A stretch of 64,000 nucleotides of DNA from DAIDKA01 sp963726995. Lineage in GTDB: Bacteria; Pseudomonadota; Gammaproteobacteria; Steroidobacterales; Steroidobacteraceae. The stretch covers positions 1 through 64,000 of the forward strand of contig CAVSEP010000006.1 in the NCBI GenBank assembly GCA_963726995.1. Direction: 5' to 3'. Each line of letters begins with the position of its first letter. Position 1 is the stretch's first letter. This document shows positions 18,203 through 27,433 of this stretch, piece by piece. The position numbers and the translations under genes were made by a program. Under the pieces are notes generated by a model. That model was not told the origin of the DNA. It worked only from the letters and a program-made list of their open reading frames with translations, and made no database searches.

Positions 18203-20301
18203 ATGACGCGAATCCGCCATTTGAACGCCGACGGCACGCCCCGCTACACCAATCGGCTCATCCAGCAGACCAGCCCCTACCTGCGCCAGCACGCCCACAA
18301 CCCCGTGGACTGGTATGCCTGGGGACCGGAGGCTTTTGCCGCGGCCCGCGACAGCGGCCGGCCGGTGCACCTGTCGGTGGGCTATTCGGCCTGTCACTGG
18401 TGCCACGTCATGGCCGATGAGAGCTTCGAGGATGAAGCCACGGCGCGCCTGCTCAATGAGAATTTCATCAACATCAAGGTGGACCGGGAAGAACGACCGG
18501 ACGTGGACCGCATCTACCAGATCGCGCAGCAGCTGCTGACCCAGCGCAGCGGCGGCTGGCCGCTGACCATGTTCCTGGGCCACGATGACCAGCGGCCCTT
18601 CTTCGGCGGCACCTACTTTCCGCGCGAGCAGCGTTACGGCATGCCGCCCTTCGCGCAGGTGCTCGATCGCGTCCTGGAATTCTACCGGGACCACCGCGAT
18701 GAGCTGCGCACCCAGGGTGAGTCGCTGGTGCGGGTGCTGGATGAACTGGTGCCGCCGCCCGTCGGGCCGGATGAGGAACTGAACGCGGCGCCGCTCGCCG
18801 CCGCGCGCCGCGATCTGGCCGCGAGTTTCGACGGCGAATACGGCGGCTTCGGCGGCGCGCCGAAATTTCCCCATCCGCTGGCGCTGGAACGGGCGCTGCG
18901 GGACTGGCATGCCTCCAGCGCCGGCGACACGCCGGATCTGCATGCCCTGTACATGGCGACCCTGACGCTGCGGCGCATGGGCGAGGGTGGACTGAACGAT
19001 CAGCTGGGCGGCGGTTTCTGCCGCTATTCCGTGGATCGGTTCTGGATGATTCCGCATTTCGAAAAGATGCTCTATGACAATGGCTCGCTGCTGGCGGTGT
19101 ACGCCCAGGCGGCCATCGCCACCGGCGATGCCTTCTATGGCCGCATCGCGCATCGGCACGGCGCGAATGGGCCCTGCGTGAAATGCGCTCGCCGCAAGGC
19201 GCCTTCTACAGCAGCCTGGACGCGGACTCCGAGGGTCACGAAGGCAAGTTCTACGCCTGGGACGCGCAGCAGGTGCGCGAACTGCTGCCCGCGCAGGAGT
19301 TCGCGCCCTTCGCGGCGCGCTTCGGCCTGGATCGGGAACCGAACTTCGAGGGGCTGTGGCATCTGCATGCCTTCCGGCCCGTGGATGAGATCGCAGCGGC
19401 GCTGGGGCGCAGCGAACCGCAGGTCAGCGCCGACATCGATGCGGCCCGCGCCCGGCTGCTGGCCGCGCGCGACGGCCGCGTGCGACCGGGGCGCGATGAC
19501 AAGGTGCTGGTGTCCTGGAATGCGCTCATGATCCGGGGACTGGCCATCGCGGCGCGCGCCCTGGAGCGCGCGGATTTCGCCGCCGCGGCAACCGCGGCGC
19601 TGGACTTCATCCGCGAACGCATGTGGCGCAACGGCCGGCTGCTGGCCACCGCGCTGGGCGAGCAGGCGCATCTGGATGCCTACCTGGATGACTACGCCTA
19701 CCTGCTGGATGCCATTCTCGAACTGCAGCAGGTGCGGGTGCGCACCGATGAACTGCGGTTCGCCGCCGAGCTCGCGCAGGTGATGATGGAGAAATTCCAG
19801 GACCCGGCCGGCGGTTTCTTCTTCACGGCCGATGATCACGAACAGCTGATCCATCGCTCCAAGGTCTTTACGGACGACGCCACGCCCGCGGGCAACGGGA
19901 TCGCGGCCCTGGCGCTGCAGCGGCTGGGCCATCTGCTGGGCCGGCCGGAGTGGCTCGCCGCCGCCGAGGGCACGTTGCGGGCGGCGTGGCGCGGTGTGGA
20001 ACAGCGGCCGCAGGCGCATGTGGCGCTGCTGGCGGCGCTCGAGGAACTGCTGCATCCGCCGCAGATCGTCATCCTGCGCGGGCCTGCGGATGAGATCGAT
20101 GAGTGGGCCCGCCAGCTGGCGCGGCTGTACGCGCCGCGCCGCCTGGTGCTGGCGGTGCCGGATGCGATGCGGGATCTGCCGGCGGCCCTCGCCGACAAGC
20201 CCGCGGCAGGCGCGGCGCTGGCCTATGTGTGCTCGGGCAGTGTCTGTGCGCCGCCGGTCGCCTCACTGGCGCAGCTCATCGTGTCGCTGCGCGCCGGCTG
20301 A
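18203..20301 (+). CDS. Thioredoxin domain-containing protein, DUF255/YyaL family (frameshifted)
   Basis: About 699 residues after correction. N-terminal thioredoxin-like DUF255 domain with SACHWCHVM as the redox-like motif, followed by an alpha/alpha six-barrel resembling N-acylglucosamine epimerases. The family is widespread but biochemically poorly defined. The frame breaks at GGGCCC (19169-19174), one extra base; the second half starts in the new frame at LREMRSPQGAFYSS. Start at ATG 18203. The last 79 bp overlap the convergent acyl-CoA dehydrogenase-like gene. Confidence 0.86.
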
Positions 20302-21431
20302 TCCAGCGCCATGGCGCCGGCGGCCTCCAGACGCTGGGGCGCGAGACTGCCGTGCGCGCCCAGGGTCTGCAGATCGCGCCAGGCCCGCGAAAAGCCGCTG
20401 CGCTGATCGATGGCCCGCATGCCCGCCACTCGCGCCAGTGCGCTGATGGCATGCAGCAGCTGTTCCTGCGAGACACAGCAGCCGGCCGTGATGCGCGCCA
20501 GCTGCGCTTCGTTCAGCCGCCCGCCCGCCGCCACCGTCCGCCACGCCTCCCCGGCCAGCTCCCGCACGAGCGCGGCGGCCTGCGCGAGGGCCGCCTGGGC
20601 CTGCGCGAAGCGCGTCGCGACGGTGCCCTGCCCGGCGCCGCCCGCGGGCTGCGCGGGCGCCGAGTGCGCGAACTCGCGCAGGGCGCGCCGGGCGATCCCC
20701 AGGCCCACGGCGCTGACGGGCAGCTCGGTGAGCACGTTGAAGGGCAGCCGGTACAGCGCGCCGGGCGCGCGCGGCGCATCGGTGAGCACCGAGAAGGAAT
20801 GGTGCTCGGGCACACGCGCCTCGCGCACCTCGAAATCATGGCTGCCGGTGGCGCGCAGGCCGGTGGCATCCCAGCTGTCCAGGATGCGCACGTCGGCGGG
20901 CGCCATCGCCATGGCGCGGATCAACGCAGCGCCCTGCGCATCGCGCACGGCAGCGCCGTCCTGCGTCACCACGCAGGCGGCGGTGAACACCGACGCATAG
21001 TGCGCGCCGCTGGCGTAGCGCCAGGCGCCCCGCACGCGGTAGCCGCCGGGCACGCGCTCGGCGAATCCGCCGGGCGCACCGGAACCGGCCACCAGCGCCG
21101 CGGCCGGTGCGAACAGTTCCCGCGCGCCGCGCTCGGGCAACCAGGCGGCAAACAGCCCGCCGCCGGCGCCGATCATCAGCGCCCAGCCCAGTGAGCCCTC
21201 GATGGCCGCGGCGGCCTCGTAGAGGCGCAACGCCTCCTCCAGCGGCAGTTCCAGGCCGCCATGGGCCGCCGGAATCCACAGGCGGAAGAATCCCTCGCGC
21301 AGCAGCGGGCCGGAGATTTCCGGCGGCAGGCGCGCAGCGCGCTCGGCCGGCGCGAAATGCGGCGCGAAGTCGGCGGCGAGACTGTCCAGCCGTTGCAGCA
21401 GGCGCGCTGCGGCAGCGGACAGTTGCGCCAT
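20223..21431 (-). CDS. Acyl-CoA dehydrogenase-like flavoprotein
   Basis: 402 residues with the all-alpha N-domain, a beta middle domain (SGAPGGFAE, GAWRYASGAHYASVF) and a C-terminal helical bundle of the acyl-CoA dehydrogenase/flavin monooxygenase (HpaB-like) superfamily. The canonical catalytic Glu cannot be assigned, so it may be a monooxygenase-type relative rather than a true dehydrogenase. Its ATG overlaps the aminotransferase stop (TGATG), so the two are likely co-translated. Confidence 0.78.
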   Translation of the reverse strand: MAQLSAAAARLLQRLDSLAADFAPHFAPAERAARLPPEISGPLLREGFFRLWIPAAHGGLELPLEEALRLYEAAAAIEGSLGWALMIGAGGGLFAAWLPERGARELFAPAAALVAGSGAPGGFAERVPGGYRVRGAWRYASGAHYASVFTAACVVTQDGAAVRDAQGAALIRAMAMAPADVRILDSWDATGLRATGSHDFEVREARVPEHHSFSVLTDAPRAPGALYRLPFNVLTELPVSAVGLGIARRALREFAHSAPAQPAGGAGQGTVATRFAQAQAALAQAAALVRELAGEAWRTVAAGGRLNEAQLARITAGCCVSQEQLLHAISALARVAGMRAIDQRSGFSRAWRDLQTLGAHGSLAPQRLEAAGAMALDQPARSDTMSCASEATGGAQTLPEHT

Positions 21432-22624
21432 CAGCCCAGGACCTGCGCCACGGCGCGCGCGAAGTACTCCAGGTTGTCATCGCGCAGGCCCGCGATATTG
21501 ATGCGGCTGTCGTCGGTCATGTAGACGTGCTGCTCGGCGCGGATGCGTTTGACCTGCTCCACGGTCAGTCCCAGCAGCGAGAACATGCCCCGCTGGCTGG
21601 CGATGAAGCCGAAGTCGCGGGCGGGACAGGCGGCGCGCAGCGCGGCCACCAGCTGGCGGCGCAGGCCGTTGATGCGCTCGCGCATGACGCCGAGCTCGCG
21701 CGCCCAGCTGTCGCGCAGCGCCGCGTTGCCGAGAATCTCATTGACGATGGCGGCGCCGTGATCCGGCGGCATCGAATAGATGCTGCGGGCGACGCGCACT
21801 TCGTGGCTGAGCGCGGCGAGTCCAATGGCCGGTTTGTCGGTCACCACATGCAGCACGCCCACGCGCTCGCGGTACAGGCCGAAGTTCTTGGAGCAGGACA
21901 CGGCCACCAGCAGCTCGGGCAGTTCCGCGGCGAACAGGCGAATGCCGAAGGCGTCCTCGTCCTGCCCCGTGCCCAGCCCCTGATAGGCCATGTCGATGTA
22001 GGGCAGCAAGTTGCGGCGGCGGAACAGCGGCACCAGTTCCCGCCACTGATCCGCGGAAAGGTCCGCGCCGGTGGGGTTGTGGCAGGAGGCGTGCAGCAGC
22101 ACCACATCGCCGGCCGGCAGGGCCTCCAGCGCCTGGCACATGGCGGCGAAGTCGATGGCGCCCCGGGCCGGCTCGTAGTACGGATAGCGGCCCAGCTGCA
22201 GCCCCGTACCGGTCATCAGCGGCACATGATTGGCCCAGGTCGGGGTGCTCACGTGCACCTTCGCCTGCGGCGCGGCGAGGCGCACCAGCTCCGCGCCCAG
22301 GCGCAGGGCGCCGCAGCCGCCCGGACCCTGGATGGAGCGGACGCGCTCGGCGGCGAACACCGCATGTCCCGGGCCAAACACCAGCTTTTCCATGGCCTGG
22401 TTGAACGCCGCGTTGCCCGCGGGCGCCACGTAGGTCTTGCTGGTCTGGCGCGCCAGTACCGCCTGCTCCGCCTTGCGCACGCAGTCCAGCACCGGGGTGT
22501 CACCCTTGGCGTCGCGGAATACCCCGACGCCCAGGTCCACCTTCTTCGGATCGGAATCGGCGCGGAAGGCGGCCATCAGGCCCAGGATGGGATCATCGGG
22601 TACGCGGTCGAGGCGCTCAAACAT
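21431..22624 (-). CDS. Aromatic amino acid/aspartate aminotransferase
   Basis: 397 residues, the usual AspC/TyrB length. PLP-dependent transfer of amino groups between dicarboxylic or aromatic amino acids and 2-oxo acids. PLP lysine is Lys246 in VSCSKNFGLYRERVG; HNPTGADLS (182-190) contains the conserved Asn, and Asp211 and Tyr214 lie in DMAYQG. ATG at 22624 gives the standard MFE start. Whether it is AspC- or TyrB-like cannot be decided. Confidence 0.92.
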   Translation of the reverse strand: MFERLDRVPDDPILGLMAAFRADSDPKKVDLGVGVFRDAKGDTPVLDCVRKAEQAVLARQTSKTYVAPAGNAAFNQAMEKLVFGPGHAVFAAERVRSIQGPGGCGALRLGAELVRLAAPQAKVHVSTPTWANHVPLMTGTGLQLGRYPYYEPARGAIDFAAMCQALEALPAGDVVLLHASCHNPTGADLSADQWRELVPLFRRRNLLPYIDMAYQGLGTGQDEDAFGIRLFAAELPELLVAVSCSKNFGLYRERVGVLHVVTDKPAIGLAALSHEVRVARSIYSMPPDHGAAIVNEILGNAALRDSWARELGVMRERINGLRRQLVAALRAACPARDFGFIASQRGMFSLLGLTVEQVKRIRAEQHVYMTDDSRINIAGLRDDNLEYFARAVAQVLG

Positions 22625-22759
22625 GGCGGCGGTGTCGAAGTTGAGTGAGGGGGGCGCAAGTGTACCCGCAGCCACCCCGGCCGTCGAAATCCAAGCAGGA
22701 GCGCGCGCGAACGGCGAAACTACGCCACCGAAAATCCACTCCATCACCTGAGGTGTTTC

Positions 22760-23554
22760 GTGAAATCAAGGCATTGCGCAGCCACCGCGCTCGTCGGCAT
22801 CCTCCTGCTCGCGGGCGCCCTGCCGGCCCAGGCCCAGACCGGCGGCAACGTCACGCCGGACAAGAGCGTTGCGGCCGTCAAGAAGACCGCCGCGAAGTCC
22901 TCGGCGCCGGGCGCCGCCGACCCCAAGTCCCAGGCAAGCTACAGCCTGGGGGTCACCTTCGGCAGCCAGCTGCACGGGCAGTTCGGATTGACGGCCGGCT
23001 CCGTGGTCTCCGAGCGGGTGCTGCAGGGCATGAAGGACGCGCTGGCCGGCAAGGCCACGGTCACGCCGGAAGATCAGAAGCGCGTGCAGACCCTGATCGA
23101 AAACTCGCGCGCCGCGCAGGGCGCGGCCAACAAGGCGGCGGCGGCGAAATTCCTGGCGGACAACGGCAAGCTGCCCGGGGTCGTCACGACCGCGAGCGGC
23201 CTGCAGTACAAGGTGGTGCGGCCCGGCGCCGGTGACTCGCCCAAGGCGACCGACGAGGTCACGGTCAACTATCGCGGCACGCTGCTGGACGGCACGGAGT
23301 TCGACAGCTCCTACAAGCGCAATCAGGCCGCGAGCTTCACGGTCGGCCGCGTGATCCGCGGCTGGACCGAGGCGCTGCAGCTGATGAAGCCCGGCTCCAA
23401 GTACGAGCTGTACATTCCGCCGGACCTGGCCTACGGCATGGAGCCGCCGCCGGGCAGCCCGCTGCCGCCCGGAGCGCTGCTGAAGTTCGAAGTCGAGCTG
23501 ATCAGCGTGAAGGCAGCTCCTGCCCCCGCCCTGTCGGGGTCCGCACCGAAGTGA
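22760..23554 (+). CDS. FKBP-type peptidyl-prolyl isomerase (FkpA/Mip-like)
   Basis: 264 residues. Signal peptide at 1-26 (ILLLAGALPAQAQ), helical dimerisation domain (about 55-125) and C-terminal FKBP domain from ASGLQYKVV (about 146) with TLLDGTEFDSSY, VIRGWTEALQLM and YIPPDLAYG. It is predicted to fold proteins in the periplasm. GTG start at 22760, with GAGGTG some bases upstream. A perfect 28-bp palindrome follows, shared with the convergent TetR-GFA gene. Confidence 0.93.
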   Translation: MKSRHCAATALVGILLLAGALPAQAQTGGNVTPDKSVAAVKKTAAKSSAPGAADPKSQASYSLGVTFGSQLHGQFGLTAGSVVSERVLQGMKDALAGKATVTPEDQKRVQTLIENSRAAQGAANKAAAAKFLADNGKLPGVVTTASGLQYKVVRPGAGDSPKATDEVTVNYRGTLLDGTEFDSSYKRNQAASFTVGRVIRGWTEALQLMKPGSKYELYIPPDLAYGMEPPPGSPLPPGALLKFEVELISVKAAPAPALSGSAPK

Positions 23555-23569
23555 AGTACTGAGCCTGCG

Positions 23570-23597
23570 ATCAGCCGGGACGCGCGTCCCGGCTGAT
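23570..23597. terminator. Perfect 28-bp palindrome, probable bidirectional terminator
   Basis: ATCAGCCGGGACGC followed directly by its exact reverse complement, between the convergent FKBP and TetR-GFA genes and touching the latter's stop codon. Such a stem could stop transcription from both sides. No T-tract is adjacent, so intrinsic termination is an inference. Confidence 0.6.
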
Positions 23598-24568
23598 TAC
23601 GGCCGCACGAAGACGTGGCTCTGGGGCCTGATCCCCAGATCCCGCTGCAGGTTCTCGGCCGGACAGTAGGCCGTGCCGCCGCCCGCCTCGAACGACGGGG
23701 TGGGTGATCCGCAGCGGCTGCAGAAGGCGCGCTGCTCGGAGCGCTGCTCGGCATCGGGCGCGTAATGGGTGACCTGCTCCTGTCCCCCGATCCAGCGAAA
23801 CCGCGCCTTCGGCACCGACACATAGGTGGCGAACGCCGTGCCCTGCTGCATGCTGCAGATGGAGCAATGGCAGTGGGACATAACGTCGAAGGGACCGTCG
23901 ATCTCATAGCGCACGGTGCCGCAGCGACAGCTGCCATGCGCGACTTCGATCTCCCGGCGCAGCACCGACTCGGGCGCGTGGGGCTCGGCCAGCGCCGCCA
24001 GCAGCAGCTCGATCAGCTCCCCGTCCCACATGCGCTGTTCGGGGCCGTCGCCGGCGGTGGCCGGCACTTCCAGGCAGGCGAAGATCATGGCGCAGGCCGA
24101 GTCCACATGGCGCAGCGCCAGCGAGCCGTCCTGCTGGCCCTTCATCAGGATCCGCTTCAGTCGCGTCAGCAGCATCAGCTCGCGCTCGCGCAGGCGTCGC
24201 CGCTGCCGCTCTGGCAGATCATCGCTGACCCGAAACGACAGGAACGAACCGCGTTCGCGGCGGATGTCGAGGGCTGCGACCAGGAAGGCCGCGAGCTTCT
24301 CCAGCGCATTGCCGGGGGCCGTCTCGCCCACCAGCAGACTCTCCTCCAGGCCCTGCGCGGTGCGCGAGTAGCACTCATCCAAGAGCGCCTGCAGATCCGG
24401 ATACCACTCCCAGGCCTGCGACACACTGCTGCCGCCCTCCTTGACGATGGCGGCCCAGCGCAGGGCACCGGGTCCCTGGCGCGCCACCACGCGCGCGACC
24501 GCGTCGATGACTTCGCTGCGGGACAGCGCATGCGCGGCAGTCGGATTCGGATCACTGGTCACAGGCAT
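23597..24568 (-). CDS. TetR-like regulator fused to a GFA zinc-binding domain
   Basis: 323 residues in one unbroken frame. Residues 16-60 form a TetR-type helix-turn-helix region (RSEVIDAVARVVARQGPGAL to QAWEWYPD), then a helical ligand domain to about 200. Residues 211-300 are a GFA domain with all expected zinc ligands: Cys214 and Cys216 (GSCRCG), Cys233, Cys235 and Cys238 (HCHCSIC), Cys283 and Cys286 (CSRCG). GFA proteins bind zinc and are linked to glutathione/formaldehyde chemistry. Here the domain may sense aldehyde, thiol or metal (inference). Start at ATG 24568; an extension to 24643 is possible but poorly supported. Confidence 0.86.
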   Translation of the reverse strand: MPVTSDPNPTAAHALSRSEVIDAVARVVARQGPGALRWAAIVKEGGSSVSQAWEWYPDLQALLDECYSRTAQGLEESLLVGETAPGNALEKLAAFLVAALDIRRERGSFLSFRVSDDLPERQRRRLRERELMLLTRLKRILMKGQQDGSLALRHVDSACAMIFACLEVPATAGDGPEQRMWDGELIELLLAALAEPHAPESVLRREIEVAHGSCRCGTVRYEIDGPFDVMSHCHCSICSMQQGTAFATYVSVPKARFRWIGGQEQVTHYAPDAEQRSEQRAFCSRCGSPTPSFEAGGGTAYCPAENLQRDLGIRPQSHVFVRP

Positions 24569-24646
24569 GGCATACCCTCCACCAGGAAGAAGAGCAACAT
24601 ATATGCCAGATCGGCTGGCGCCGCCAGCGCAGGCTTTCCCCACACT

Positions 24647-24687
24647 TACCGCGCCGTGGTGGTGGTATTTGGTGCAGCGGCGCGGTA
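24647..24687. promoter_or_regulatory. Inverted repeat between opgD and the TetR-GFA gene
   Basis: Perfect 10-bp arms TACCGCGCCG (24647-24656) and CGGCGCGGTA (24678-24687) with a 21-base spacer. It lies downstream of opgD and about 80 bp upstream of the TetR-GFA start, so it could be a terminator of opgD without a T-tract or an autoregulatory operator. The sequence cannot decide. Confidence 0.4.
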
Positions 24688-24695
24688 GAGCGCAC

Positions 24696-26339
24696 TCAGC
24701 CAGTGCGGTTCGGTTTGGGCAGGTGGCGGCCGGCAGGCTCCAGATCCCGCTCCTCGGCCGGCGGCGGCGAATACTGGTATAGCCAGGTCTCCGTCAGCGG
24801 CTGGCCGTTCTGCGCCAGGAACAGCCGCAGGTTGATCGGCTCGATGCTGTCATCCGTCAAACGCAGGTCGAACATCGCCCGCCAGCCGTTGAGCTCGCGG
24901 AACGGCCGCGCGGAGCTGATTTCCACCTTGCCGCGCGAGGCGCTGATCACCGGCACCACGTTGGCACGATCGCCCAGCTGCGCCAGATCCCCGCCGGCGA
25001 AGTCCACGACGAATCGCCAGGAGAAGTAGCTGCGCTTCTGGCCGACGATGCCGCCGATGCCGGTGCGCGTGGCGCGTGCCGTGCCCAATCCTGAGGCCAC
25101 GGGGATCTCGCGGCACCAGTACAGCTTGTACGCGAACAGCAGCTCCTGGCCCTTCTGCGGCTTCTCGGCCGGATTCCAGAAGGCCACGATATTGTCAAAC
25201 GTCTCATCGACCGTCGGAATCTCCACCAGCATGACCTGGCCCGCGCCCCAGTGGCCGCGCGGCTCCACCCACACCGAGGGGCGCCGCTCGTAGTACACCC
25301 CGTCGTCCTCGTACTGGCTGAACGCCCGCTCGCGCTGCATCAGCCCGAAGCCGCGCGGACTGTTGTCGACGAAGCTGTTGGTGCGCAGCACCGGCGGATT
25401 CATCAAGGGACGCCAGATCCACTCGCCGCTGCCGGTCCAGATCTGCAGACCATCGGAGTCGTGGATCTGCGGCCGCCAGTCGTAGGCCACCCGCCGGTCA
25501 TTCTGGCCGAACAGGTACATGCTGGTGCCCGGCGCGATGCCGATGCGCTCGATCTGCCGGCGCGGATACAGCGCGGCATCCACGTCCATGACCAGCGTGT
25601 CGCCGACCTCGATCACGAAGCGATACGCGCCGGTGACGCTGGGAGAGTCGAGCAGGCCATAGACGGTGATCTGGCGGGAGCCGGGCTGCGGCCGCTCGAA
25701 GTAGTAGGCGATGAAATCCGGGAACTCTTCGGCCGAGGCCATGCCGGTATCCACGGCGAGGCCGCGCTGCGACATGCCGTACTGGGTGTCGCCGTCGATG
25801 GCGCGGAAGTAGGAGGCGCCCTGGAAGGCCGCCGCATCGCGCTGCCAGTCCGACTGGTAGTTCACGCGAAAGCCCGCGACGCCGAGGTTCTCGGGGATCT
25901 GCGCGGGTTTCAGTCCACTGCCGCTGTAATCGAATATGTTGCGGTCGAATCCCAGCTCCTGCACCTGGCCATTGTCGACGGCGTACATGCGCACGGGCTT
26001 CTTGATCGTGAAGCCCAAGTGGAAGAAGCCCACCCGGAAGGGCAGGTGATCCCCGGCCCACAGGGCCTCCTCGTTGCGGAAGCGGATCGACTGCCAGCGA
26101 TCCCAGTTCAGGGTCGCGATGGCCGGCGGCAGCGCATCCGGACGGGGCTTGTAGGCGCTGCTGCTGAGCTGGCGGGCCGTGCCCTTCAGCTGGGCGTAGT
26201 CGAAGGGTTCGGGCTTGCCGAGCCGCCGCAGCCCCGGGACGGGGGTGGCCGCCAGGACCTGGTCGACCAGCGCGCCGCCGGGAATCCCGGCGGCACACAG
26301 CGCGGCGGCGGCCCGCTGCAGCATGTCTCGTCTGTCCAT
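24696..26339 (-). CDS. opgD: Glucan biosynthesis protein D
   Basis: 547 residues, OpgD/OpgG family, involved in osmoregulated periplasmic glucan structure. The N-terminus MDRRDMLQRAAAALCAAG is a twin-arginine-type signal, as in known OpgD and unlike OpgG. Family blocks include SIRFRNEEALW, FPDFIAYYFERPQPGS, HDSDGLQIWTGSGEWIWRPL and PRGFGLMQRERAF. Intact. It lies some 5 kb from opgGH on the same strand, separated by panB, a protease and a carbonic anhydrase. The upstream 280 bp contains a hairpin cluster. Confidence 0.93.
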   Translation of the reverse strand: MDRRDMLQRAAAALCAAGIPGGALVDQVLAATPVPGLRRLGKPEPFDYAQLKGTARQLSSSAYKPRPDALPPAIATLNWDRWQSIRFRNEEALWAGDHLPFRVGFFHLGFTIKKPVRMYAVDNGQVQELGFDRNIFDYSGSGLKPAQIPENLGVAGFRVNYQSDWQRDAAAFQGASYFRAIDGDTQYGMSQRGLAVDTGMASAEEFPDFIAYYFERPQPGSRQITVYGLLDSPSVTGAYRFVIEVGDTLVMDVDAALYPRRQIERIGIAPGTSMYLFGQNDRRVAYDWRPQIHDSDGLQIWTGSGEWIWRPLMNPPVLRTNSFVDNSPRGFGLMQRERAFSQYEDDGVYYERRPSVWVEPRGHWGAGQVMLVEIPTVDETFDNIVAFWNPAEKPQKGQELLFAYKLYWCREIPVASGLGTARATRTGIGGIVGQKRSYFSWRFVVDFAGGDLAQLGDRANVVPVISASRGKVEISSARPFRELNGWRAMFDLRLTDDSIEPINLRLFLAQNGQPLTETWLYQYSPPPAEERDLEPAGRHLPKPNRTG

Positions 26340-26517
26340 CAGTTCGTCCTCTTAAGCCGCAAGTGTTGCGCACAGTGCGTGCACGCGCAGTACCAAATCG
26401 GTGCAATTCCCAGGCGACGCCCCGTCCGGTCGGTGGCGGGTTCACGAACAATCAGTCACTTACGCCAGTCGCGACGGGCCGGGGCGCCTGGCATCCCACT
26501 TGCAATGAAGAACCCGA

Positions 26518-26614
26518 GGCGTCGGAATGACGCCGCGATCTGAAAAGATCGCCTTGGTTGCTAGCAACGCGGTGCGCGCTTGCCGTGACCCCCTCTCGGC
26601 AGGGGCGCACCGCG
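26518..26614. other. Tandem hairpin cluster upstream of opgD
   Basis: Four consecutive perfect inverted repeats in 97 bp: GGCGTC/GACGCC (26518-26534), GCGATC/GATCGC (26535-26552), the palindrome GTTGCTAGCAAC (26557-26568) and CGCGGTGCGC/GCGCACCGCG (26568-26614) with a nested TGCCG/CGGCA. It lies between the panB stop and opgD, in the only sizeable gap of this part. It could be a terminator, attenuator or leader RNA. The rest of 26340-26623 shows nothing recognisable. Confidence 0.55.
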
Positions 26615-26623
26615 GTTCTTTGC

Positions 26624-27433
26624 TCAGTAGCTCTCATCCGTCGAGGGGAACTTCCCCGCCTTCACATCCGCCATGTACTGGCGAAACGCCTCGGTCATCA
26701 CCGCATGCAGCTGCGCGTAGCGGCGCAGGAAGCGCGGCGAGAACTCCTGGTTGATGCCCAGCATGTCCTGGGTCACCAGCACCTGGCCGTCGGTGTGGGG
26801 ACCCGCGCCGATGCCAATGGTGGGAATGGTGAGCATCTTCGCGACCCGCTCGGCCAGCTGCGCGGGAATCTTCTCCAGCACCATGCCGAAGCAGCCCAGG
26901 TCCTGCAGCAGCTGCGCGTCGCGCACCAGCTGTTCGGCCTCCTCCTGCGCCGTGGCGCGGGCGACGTAAGTGCCGAACTTGTAGATCGACTGCGGCGTGA
27001 GCCCGAGGTGTCCCATCACCGGGATGCCGGCCGAGAGGATGCGCTGGATGCTCTCGGTGATGATCGCCCCGCCCTCCACCTTCACGGCGTGGGCGCCGGA
27101 TTCCTTCATGATGCGCACCGCGCTTTGCAGCGCGAGCTCGCTGTTGCCCTGGTAGCTGCCGAAGGGCATGTCCACCACCACCAGCGCCCGCGATACCGCG
27201 CGCACCACCGCCGCGGCATGGTCGATCATCTGGTCCAGGGTGATCGGCAGCGTGGTTTCATGGCCGTGCATGACGTTCGAGGCGCTGTCGCCCACCAGCA
27301 GCACGTCCAGTCCCGCCTCGTCCAGGATGCGCGCGAAGCTGTAGTCGTAGGCGGTCAGCACGGCGATCTTCTGGCCCTGCGCCTTCATCTGGGTGAGGCG
27401 CGCGGTGGTGACCGCCCGGTTGGAGGTATTCAC
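26624..27433 (-). CDS. panB: 3-methyl-2-oxobutanoate hydroxymethyltransferase
   Basis: 269 residues. First step of pantothenate synthesis: transfers a hydroxymethyl group to 2-oxoisovalerate. VLTAYDYSFARILDEAG, VGDSASNVMHGHETT (metal-binding Asp), DMPFGSY and VKVEGG are the family blocks; TIGIGAGPHTDGQVLV lies near the end. The GTG at 27433 is chosen since it overlaps the upstream protease stop (GTGA). No panC lies next to it, which is somewhat unusual. Confidence 0.95.
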   Translation of the reverse strand: MNTSNRAVTTARLTQMKAQGQKIAVLTAYDYSFARILDEAGLDVLLVGDSASNVMHGHETTLPITLDQMIDHAAAVVRAVSRALVVVDMPFGSYQGNSELALQSAVRIMKESGAHAVKVEGGAIITESIQRILSAGIPVMGHLGLTPQSIYKFGTYVARATAQEEAEQLVRDAQLLQDLGCFGMVLEKIPAQLAERVAKMLTIPTIGIGAGPHTDGQVLVTQDMLGINQEFSPRFLRRYAQLHAVMTEAFRQYMADVKAGKFPSTDESY

